A stretch of DNA of 64,000 bases from assembly GCA_944470555.2 (NCBI GenBank), contig OX104134.1:56225890-56289889 (forward strand), read 5' to 3'. A program made the translations under genes and the position numbers. Positions 36,755 through 47,600 of this stretch are shown here, piece by piece. The notes below the pieces were generated by a model. It searched no databases. It saw nothing but the letters and a program-made list of their open reading frames with translations, and had not been told where the DNA came from. How positions within the stretch are numbered: the first letter of the stretch is position 1; each line of letters starts with the position of its first letter. Origin of the DNA: Heterobilharzia americana (Eukaryota; Platyhelminthes; Trematoda; Strigeidida; Schistosomatidae).

Positions 36755-39700
36755 CCATTCAAAATGAAACAAGAGTGGTACTAACTGATTACTCGATCGT
36801 CAAGAATGGTAACTTGGACTAACATTGGAAGAACAACTTAGTCGAATTGTATATGTATCAAGCTATTCGGAAGTTTCAAAAAGATTCACTTGAACATACG
36901 TCTAAGTATCATATCAATAGGGTATGTCCTTGTAAAAATAGCTGAAGATAACTAAGAACATTATATACATATATATACTGTTGTACTTTGTACATAGTTT
37001 GACCTGCAATACACCGTCTTTTATGTTTACGAGGAATCGAGTGATTATCAACAATGGAATCTGAAGGTTATTGTTCAGGCTTTCACAATCTTATATCAGC
37101 ATGTCGTGGTTACCAGGTTGTGATGCATCCATTATATAGTACAGTGTCTTTTCATGTGTGGTTTGTCTCGTGAGTACACTTTTTTCTGCTTTGATATCGT
37201 AATTAGTAGAGAATTCTACTATTTGTCTACCCATTGAAAATGAAAAAATGTCTGACTTGTCTCTGTTATTGTTTTCATTTGAAACCGTTTTTGTCTGTCA
37301 AATAATCTTAGACTAAACAGTGTTTGCATTCTAGAATTGATCATTTTCATCTTAATTTCACTTATTCACTGAACGCAGATATTCAGGGACTTGAATAATA
37401 TTTGGATTTGTCCATCTAATTCTCTGTATCTTAGAGTCAGCTACTGAGAATCAACATATTCATCGCACACATAATGAAGCAAAGGTACACCGCATCAGAC
37501 AGATAGACAAAATCGACGTAGAATCTCCCCCACAACTGCTTCGGTTTAGGTTACCACACTTCACAGTAGTATACGAAGAAAAAGTGGACAGAAAAGAGTG
37601 ATATCAAAGTAGATAAAAGTGTTTTTGAGGAGAGGAAATTTAAAAGCTAAAGTCAGTCAAAACACTCAAACCTGTGAAGAAAATAAGCGATGTCTGATCT
37701 TTTTTTCTACTTCTTCTCTCAGTGCTGTTATTAAACTTGGAAACTTCAGCTGATGCACTTCTGTACAAAGTTCTACTTCAATTCTCCAGTCTGTCTGACA
37801 ATAGCACCTTGAAAGAAATACTAATTATTTCATAGTTAACTTCGATTTGAAAGTCTCCACTCTTGAGTTTGGTTTCATTGTATGCCATCATTGGAAACAT
37901 TGATAAATGTAGATAAATGTAACAAAGCGTTATGATTATCGATAGTTACCTCTTCTTTGGGCTTATTCAGAAATCTTTGGAAATTCCGTAGAATAAAGTA
38001 AGCATTCCTGAACTGTTTACAGTCTTATGGGTCCTTTAGCCGGTTATTAGTGACGTGAGTGATTTAGCAGTCTAGCCCGTAACTTCAACACTGAGTAATG
38101 CAAGTTCAAACCTCCTTTGAAGCCTGAGTTTCAAAATTGTGGGTACACCCTAATAATAATGATTACTGATAAGCAGGAAACGTAAACCCAGATCTTCTTG
38201 CTGATTGACTTCTAACGTTAAACGCATTAACACCTGTAAAATCCGGACTTTCCGTGTAATGTGAATAAATAACTCAACATATTAATTACATACATTGCTG
38301 ACTTATTCTAGAAACATATCTTGAACTGCTAGTTTGAGTTACTTTCGGCGAATATTGAGAAATCCAATCAGCACCTGAAACCGTCCGTTTAAAAAAGCCC
38401 AATTAGTAGTAGTAACATTTCTATAACTAGCAGCAAATTGTCTCTTTTTCTGCATGTCATTCCACTCGATTCTTAAGCTTTAGTTTCCTATCCCATATTG
38501 TGTTCTTTTTGTTTGGTTTCCTACCAAATGATCGTTATCACTTCACGTTGCTTTATATAATACTTACCTCCATCCTGATAAGTATCTCCCACTTTACTCG
38601 TTCTCCCTTTAGGGGATTTTTTAACCAGCCTGATGAACGCTTTATGGCGATCTTCTTTACGGTTCCCGATTCTCGTTCCTTCTGCCCTGGCACCCACTTC
38701 TCAAGATGACTGCCGTTCACATATCTTTCTTCACTGTCTCCACTGATCGTACAAACTGGACCACGTCTGTTCGTGGCCATGTACGGGCCTTCCCATTTCG
38801 GCAGTAGTTTTCTTGACCTCGTTTCCCCTGCTACGACGCATAGTACTTAAACTACTTATGTGCATTCTTATAAGTAGCTCTCGCTATGCCACAATCATGA
38901 TACCTTGTGTTTTAGTAGCTGGGACAAAATTGTAGTGCAACAGATCAGTGTTTTCGTATGGTCCATATTCATTGCTTTTCTTCATGTAGGAGTATATTGC
39001 ATTAGAAACTCAATTTTGTGGTTTGTTGGGATCTATTTGTTGACTTCAGGTTGGTATTCATCATGGACTGGCAGCAGTTGGGGAAACAGTGGAGCACTAG
39101 CCAACTGTTTCATCCTAGTATGGGACCCCTTAGCAGTGCGCACCCATGACCCCACTGAGGTCGAACCCAGAACTTTCAGTTTCCGCTGCAGCACGCTGTC
39201 ATTGAGTCACTGGGTGGGAATCTAATGGTACATATTTGTTACTTCTGTCAGTTCACGAAATAGCGTGGCCTACATCCAATGGCGTCTCTGAGTAGCTGTC
39301 CTCATATTGGACTTGGTTGACGCCACCGGTCACGAAACTAACTCTGAATCATACTCATTTCCAAGAAGCAAGATAATATGCATTCATATTGTATTACGGT
39401 GACGAAATTTCGCTTTTATACTAATTCTTTTCAATGTGTTTAATCAAATTCCCTAATTTTGTTGATATCGATTTCATTTAGGCTTCATTCGTACGTTGTA
39501 GTTTTGGTTGTTGATCTTTTTATGGTCTAAATAATTTGGTAAAAGGTGATTCAATGAAGAGTGCATACCCATTTACTAGCTGATCATAAGTCTTATTTAC
39601 CTAGTAAACTTTCTCCTCCCTTTATGTAGTAGGGGCTTATTCGTTCAAAATGTGTAATAATCTGTGAACCATAGAATTATTTTTATTGAAGACGATGATC

Positions 39701-41544
39701 AGTGTAGAAAACTGACCCTTTGGACACGTAGTATGGAACCTCCTATCTGCTATTGTTTTGAAAGTTTACTAACGTCTACGAAGTTGAGTTTTGAGCATAT
39801 TGTTTCGCAAGTTTCTTACTCTTTTTATGTGTTTTTCTCAAATATTCAAAACCTTACCTCTCAGTTGAATCTAACATTGCATTAAATATTACTTGAACAG
39901 AGATCGAACACTGTTATATTTCAAATGATTCTTTCTTATGATTTAATGTCATGCGCAGTTTAAAGCTTACAGCACTCATTTTGATATTATTAGTTCCCAC
40001 TATTATTTTTATCAAAGAACTAGATGATAAACAAGTATAAACATGCATCAACACTTATTGTTTTTAAAGTGGGTAACTACTGAACTAAACCAATTAATTA
40101 TTCATTTCTAAGCACATACAAAATTCATTCGTTGTGAGACCAAAACCTTGCTTTCAGATTTTGATGCTGTTTTTGTAGTGATAGCTATCAGTCAAATTTA
40201 GTACGTACTTATCGTTGGATTCCGGATTCATCGGCCAGATGTATCACACAATCCAAGTGTTGGTGGTCTCAGTGACTAGGACCATGAAAACGTTTTGAAT
40301 AATAGTATCATGCACTACCTCACTTAGTATTCAGAGCCACTCTGTGCGACAAATTTAATTTGTTATCCGTCTATGCGTGTAATCTCTAGTTCCTTATTTT
40401 GAATTCCTTTCAGACTATATATATATATGCTCCTGTCCCTATCCACCCCAAGCAAAATGTTAAGCCTCATCATCCTCGAGAGATTAAACAATTACGACCG
40501 TAACAAGCTGCCTTCCAGAAAAACAAAACATGTGAGGATCAAATTGCAACGCTACGCTAAGACGAGGCTGCCTTTTATTACCGATGGTCTTCCTGATTGT
40601 GGTCGACTTGACTGGACTGGATCATACAACAAATTGTGAGGAGCGAGAAGACGGGGATACGCCTGCTGGAATCATGAAACGATCCTAGAAGATTTCGATT
40701 TCGCCAATGATGATTCATGTCTAATGTCTTGTCGCACAAACTCAAGATCTACAGGAAAAAGCCAACAAGTTGGCAGAAGAGACAGGGCAGTAAAGACAGG
40801 ACTTAAAGTGAACGTAGAGAAGACAGAGGTGACAAAGTTACCCAACCAACAACAACAACGAGCACCAATCACCACCAACTGGAGAAATCTAAAGGAAGTT
40901 GTCTCTTTCACCTACCTAGGTAGTGTCGTTTCAACTACGGGCGGCGGCACAGATGAGAACGTAAAAACCAGGATCGGAAAAGCAAGATAGGCCTTGATCA
41001 ATCTGAAATCAGTGTGGAGATCTACTGCACTACAGTGTTCTTAGCCTAATGCGTGAACAGGATCCGAATTTTCAACACCAACGTCGAATCACTGCTTCTA
41101 TGTTATAGTTCAGAGACTTGGAGTGTCACGAAAAGCATTTAAACAAACTACAGACATTCAACAGCTGGCACCTACGCTCGCTCGATACTGAAGATCAGAT
41201 GGGTTGCCAGAAAGAATAAGCTACAAGGAACTCTGACCGTGCAACGAGTCAACCAACAACCCATCGCCCAACAAATCTGCAGAAGAAAGTGGGGATGGAT
41301 TGGGCATACACTGAGAGGACCATTTGGGGACATCACGCGCCGGGCCAGGTTGTCGAGTGGAATTCGATGTGGAAATGACGAGTTGGGCATCCGAGGCGAG
41401 GGTGATATGGAAGAGATCATGTGAGGAAGAAATGAAAGCTTGTGGTCAGTCGTGGAGGCAGGTTGAAAAGACTGCAGAGAAGAGAGTGAAATGGTGACGT
41501 GCGACTGAATCCTTATGTTCCACTAGCAACCCTAGGGACAAATA

Positions 41545-41602
<58 letters not shown>

Positions 41603-44600
41603 TGCTGTAAATCTTTTCCTTTTATTCATGTGTTACTGAAACTTAACAGGAAAAGGAATAAATGAACAAATCAACGTCTATCAATTAAACCAGGCTTATT
41701 AACATATTTTATGTGCGTGTTTGTATCTCGATGTTAGAGATGGGGAATGTGTTATTACATAGCCTATGCTGTATTATAATTAGGTGAACATTCAGGCACC
41801 ACTGATGTTTTCGAAAGCTTTATATTATCATCAGCTGCAGACAAATTGATCTTGAGCTACACTACGTTTTCTGAATTCTAGTTCACTGAGATATTTCACA
41901 GTAAAATCTAATAATACCAATTAACGTGACACCTGAGTTAAAATATTAGTTTGCACAGATACTTTCTATCCAAAATCAACGGACAAATCCTTAGGTTACA
42001 CTCTTGATGAACTTTGTTAGTTTTTTTTTCATAATGAGCATCTTCCATGCTACACTTCACGGACATTACAACAAGTGAAATGACAAATGTGAAAGTTTCT
42101 ATCGAAAAATTCAGAATACAAACTAGTTGAGCGAAATAATCTTTTCCCAACTAGCTCATCGCAGATGACTGTACGCTTATATATAGCATTTTCAAATACA
42201 CAGTAATGTATCAGTCTAGCGGAAATAAGTCGGTTAATAACAGATTAACAAACTGAAACTATCAAGAGGTGATAATTAGTCAAAGTATTTGCTGCAGTAG
42301 CCAAAGTAAAGAATAATTACACAATAAATTTGAGAGTTCAAATAGGTTATCACTTATTTCATTTTTTTACGGTAGTGATTAACAAGAAGGTAGAATGAAT
42401 GATCATATAAAGTGGTCAATTGTTGACAGTAACTGTTATTATTATTCTATGTCCCTTGGGTTCCTAATGGAACATAAGGCTTCAGTAGCACGTCTCCATT
42501 CCACTCTCTTCTCTGAAATCTTTTCAACCTGGCTCCACGACAGCCCAGAAGCTCTCATTTCCTCCTCGCACGATCTCCTCCATGTCACTCTCGTCTCGGA
42601 CGCCCAACTCGTCGCTTCCCTGGGGATTCCACTCGAGGGACTGGCCTGATGCGTGATGTCCCCAGTCGGCCTTCTCAGTGTATGCCCAATCCATCTCCAC
42701 TTCCTTCTGCATATTTGTTGAGCGATGGGTTCTTGGTTGGTTCGTTGCCCGACGACAGTTCCTTGTTGCTTATTCTTTCTGGCCATCTGATCTTCAGTAG
42801 CGAGCGTAAGCAGTTGTTGATGAATGTGTGTAGTTTACTGGAAATCCCTTTCGTAACGCGCCAAGTCTCTGAACCATACAGTAGCACTGACTTGACATTG
42901 GTGTTGAAAATCCGGATCTTGTTCATCACGCCTTATGCAGAGTGCAGAAGATCTCCACACTGGTTTCAGGCTAATGAACACCTGTCTTGCTTTTCCGATT
43001 CTGACTTTGACATCCTTGTCTGTGCCGCCTGTAGTGGAAACAGTGCTGCCTAGATAGGTGAAGGAGGCTACTTCCTTTAAGTTTCTCCCGTTGATGGTGA
43101 TTGGAGTTTGTTGTTGTTGTTGTTGTTATTGTTGGAGTTGTTGGTGTGATATCTTCATCACTTCTGTCTTCTCTATATTCACTTGAGGTCCCGTCTTCGT
43201 TGCGTCTTCTGCCAACTTGTTAGTCTTCGCCTGTAGATCTTCAAGTTTGTGTGACATCAGGCACAAGTCATCATTGGCGAAATCCAGATCTTCTATGTTC
43301 TTTTCCATGATCTAGCCATTGTATCCCTCTCTTCTCGCTCCCCACTGTTTGGTGCATGGTCCAGTCGACCACAATCAGGAATATCATGGGGATAGTAGGC
43401 AGTCTTGTTTCACTCCTGTCTTCACTTCAAAAGCATCACTGAGCTTCCCATTGTGAATTACTTTGTATGTGGCGTCTTCATATAGTTGTTGAATAAAGTT
43501 GATAAAGGTTTGCGGTATTCCGTAGTGTTGAAGCAGTTTCCAAATTACCTCTCGGTCGACGCTGTCGAAGGTCTTTTCAAAGTCGATGAAGTTGAGGTGT
43601 AGAGTTGACTGCCATTCTATGCTTTGTTCCATGATGATGCGTAGCGTAGCGTTTCAATTTGATCCGCACATGATTTGTACTTCCTGAATGTAGTCTGTTC
43701 CGGTCATAATTTTGAATCTAGCGCGTCCTTCAGTCTCTCGAGGATGATGCGGCATAATATTTTGCTTGCTCTGGGTGGACATGAGTGGAGCATGATTCCG
43801 CGCCAGTTCTTGCAAAGGCTTATGTCTCCCTTCTTTGGGAGTTTGACAAGGTAACCCTTCTTCCAATCAGTTGGCAGGTACCTTCTCTTCCTTCCACACC
43901 TTCTGCAATAGTGGTGTGAGCATGTCCGCTGTTGTCTCCGCGTCTGTTTTCAGTGCTTCTGGCGGGATGCCGTCTGGTCCTGCTGCTTTCCCGAATTTCA
44001 GCAGTTTTATGGCATTCAGGACTTCTGCTTTTGTTGGAAGGCCTGTGTTAACTGGTAGTTCTGCTGTTGCTGGTGGTATTTCTGGACGAGTTGCAGGTGG
44101 TGGTGGTGGTGGTTGATTCAAGAGCTTCTTGAAGTGGTCAGCCCATTGTTTCCTTTGTTTATCTTCTCTCCTAATTAAATTTCCGTCATCACCTTTTATT
44201 GGTTTCGTCTGCGTTGATCTCTTCCCAGATAGTGAGTAGCCTGGTTATTTGATACAATGTTGTCAGGTCTCTGTCTCTCCTACCAGTAGCCTGTTCTGCT
44301 TCACTTGCCAATGTGTCATAGAAGTGTCTTTTGTCTTTGTGTGCACTCTTCTTCACTTCTTTGTCCAGTGTTTTATACATTGTGCTCAGTTCCTCTTCTC
44401 GTTGAGCATCCTTGCACTGGTTTATCTTCTGCTTCACCATCCTCCTCTCCCTCCTCTATCAGCTTCCATGTATCCGTCGAGATCCATTCCTTGTCTTCTT
44501 TCTTCTTCCTTCCTAATACTGATGTGCAGGTTTCTTTCCACATAGCTTCCAAAGAGTTCCAGTGTTCTTCCATACGTATTTCTTCAGGGATGTTCCTCGA

Positions 44601-47600
44601 TATCTCCCATTTTGTCTTGATGGCTGGCTGCCGTGAAGATTTGCTTTGTAGTTTCATCCTTCAGTTTGTGAGTGTTGTACTTGAACTGTGGTCTATCACC
44701 AGCTTCCTTGAAGGCTTTTAACTTGATTTTGAAGGTAGGTTCCTTGCACTAGACAGTGAGTGGTGTGAACCTACATCTGCTCCTCTTCTTGATCTGATCT
44801 TGTGTCAAGTAGACTGCGTCTCCATTTTCTTGAGATTGAGATGAAGTAGATTTGATTTTTAGTGTGTCCTGGTGTCTGGTGAAATCCATGTCGCTGCCTT
44901 GTGGATATCCTTGTGCTTGAACACACTGCCTCACTGCAATTACCAAATCGTTGAGTGTGCAGAAGTCTGCAAACAGTTCTCCATTCTCACTCATTTCACC
45001 GAGTGCTTCTCGACCCATGGTTAGTTCTCTTCCTGTGTTGTCTACTCCCAATTTGGCATTCACGTCACCCCACCCATTAGAATTTTGATATCGCCAACTG
45101 AGGTCTTGTCTAGTGTTGATTGCAGTTGTCTGTAGAATTCCTCCTTTTTCTGTTGCTCTGCATTATTTGTAGGTGCGTATCGTAGCGTAGCATTGTATGA
45201 TTGTGACCTTCCTTCCTTTTGAGGAGTTGAAGCTTGCTGTCATGATCCTGATGCTGTAGGAGATTGGTTCCCACTGCATGAGAGCCTCCGATGCTCATTG
45301 GAGGGGGACATCATGATAGCCACTCCGAAACTCAGTGTGCTTGTGGTTGTCGTCTGGGTTACCGGAGTAGATTATTGATTCTGCAGTTGACAGTTTCGAG
45401 AGTCCACTTCCATTCCATTTGCTTTCGCAAATTCCAAGCACTTCAATGTGATACCTTCTCATCTCGTTTGCAATCTGGGCTACCTTGCCAGCCAGCTTCA
45501 AACATCGTATGGACATTCCATGTCCCTATGTTTACTTTCGCTTTCATCGAGAGAAGGTACATCGGCCAGTTGGCTACAAGAAGGCTTTCACTAACTGGTG
45601 TCATTTCCTCTCTCCGATTCCAGCAAGGAATAAGTTTATTTTTATTTTTTATATTTCGTCTGTGCTTTGAAGTTTCTTTAGCGATTGGATTTGTTTTACG
45701 GGGTAGGGTTGCTAGCCCTATGCCCAACCTTCCCTCTTTATCCGTGCTTTAGGACCGGCTAGTAACTAGTGAACTAGTTAACCAGGCTAGGTTGTGTATG
45801 TGGTTGAGCGTATTCGTATGTATCGCTATAACTTAGCTATGAGTTCCTAATCTTATTAGGGTCTACCAATCTTGATTTTGTCAGGTTTTTGTTATCGGAC
45901 AGCTTGGTTGGCTGTAGTAGGCTACTTGAACTTGTGTATTTGACCTCACAAGCATTGCAAGGAATTTGATAAAATAAATTGTTTATGCCTAACTGGATCA
46001 GTAAGATCTTTTAACCTACAAAGATTGTTTCTAAGTGCGTTGGTAGATTTATTTTCGAACTATAATCTCAACCTTATTGAGGATTTTTCGTAATGTTTCG
46101 TATCTAATAAAATGAAATTACAATATACCACAGTGCCCAGCTTTTTGCTCCTGGATACTGAAAGTACTTCATATAATATAAATTAAACATTTTAGCTCAC
46201 ATATCGGTAATTATTTCACTGGTTGACCTCTTGTTAATATTGACAGTGTTTATCTGAAAAGGCTGTGCGCTGTAAAACATTGGAACTGTCACTCAGTGAT
46301 ATAAGCATTTTATTAAATATAGCCATGGTTTCGAATCCCACTTAACATTAGGACGTTTGAATTGCGAACAACACCACACCATAAACAGTTGTAGTCCATA
46401 GCGTAGCACATTAGTGTGTAGTTGGTTTCCAAGTTTTTTTCACAGCGCCACGTGTTTTAGTAAAAATTACATATTTCCCTTTTTTCGATAGTAAGCGTTC
46501 AATATCTGTTGGCTCACATTTCATTACTCCTATTATAGGAAGAGCTGTGTAACATCTGAGTTATGAGTTCACCTTTTTGAACTCTCAGGGATTTCCAGGC
46601 TACCTTAAATCCCTATTTGAATATTTTGGAAGGAAAGAATATTGTTTACAGATTTCTCAAGTTACTTTAAAGACCATTTAAGCAACGACTGAAATTATCT
46701 GAAATTCCCCTTATATTCAGTAGAAAGCGATAATTTTAACTTACTATGTTTATCAAGGGGCTGATTTAGGGATTCCACTCATTACCTAGTTAATACAGTT
46801 GAGACAGCAAAGCTTCATTCCAGAAAGTGTGTACAAAACGCTCAGACACATGGGTACATTAACTTTGAGATCTCTGACTTACTAAAAGCGCGTAAAAATT
46901 TTTTACCACTCGGACTGGTTCTCGACATGTGAACTTTGCTGTTACAACTTTACTGCTGTGAAATAGATGATACATTCCTAATTCTGAAGAATGACAATGT
47001 CGAAAGGATTATATTCGATAGTTTTAGCATCCATCCAGCTATTTCCTTTACCATTGAAACAGAAAGTAACCATAGTATCGATATCTAAGATGTTCTATTG
47101 ACTAAGAAAATGGATGGAACTTTAAAAAGGGATGTATATCGGAAATGAGAGTCATCCATTCGGAATATACTCATTCTTTAAATTTCGTGCCTGTACAAAA
47201 TAACTGAAATTTAGTGGAATTCTTGGTTCACCGAGCAAGAGTTCTGTTCACATACTACCGATGAGTAAATTAGAATTATACGTTGTCTACTCGGTAGTAA
47301 TGAAAATCTAGCGAAGTTCCCAGCTAAAAATATGAACACATCTAACTGGCAGTCAAAAAAATTAAAAGACTTGGAAAATAGCTATTCTCAAGACTACAGT
47401 CTTTGGTGATATTAGCAAAGTTGTACCACAGTAGCCATTTAGTGTACAGCTAGGCAAGTCCGTTGTCAAATTTCTGCACATCATCCGCCATAATTAAAGA
47501 AACCATAGACAAGATCGATACAAAGTTTCACATTAGCATCTGGTCTACACTTATCACTGGGTTCATATTAATAATGTCTCCTAAGTTATATGCCTTCTAA

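Larger units (their letters stand above)
42434..45795 (-). mobile_element. RTE-clade (SR2-like) non-LTR retrotransposon, near full length, defective
   Basis: Minus-strand order: 5' leader with GCTAGCAACCCTACCCCGTAA; endonuclease start VNIGTWNVHTM; IEVLGICESKWNG; RT block FGKAAGPDGIPPEAL; CKNWRGIMLHS; motif A LHLNFIDFEKTFDSVDREV; motif B FEVKTGVKQDCLLSP; motif C LDFANDDLCLMSHKL; RIFNTNVKSVLLYGSETW; and RKWRWIGHTLR. It ends GGAACCCAAGGGACATAG followed by (AATAAT), the RTE-type 3' tail. Length about 3.3 kb. Frames change at least seven times, so it is dead. Antisense to the host gene within intron 5. Confidence 0.88.
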
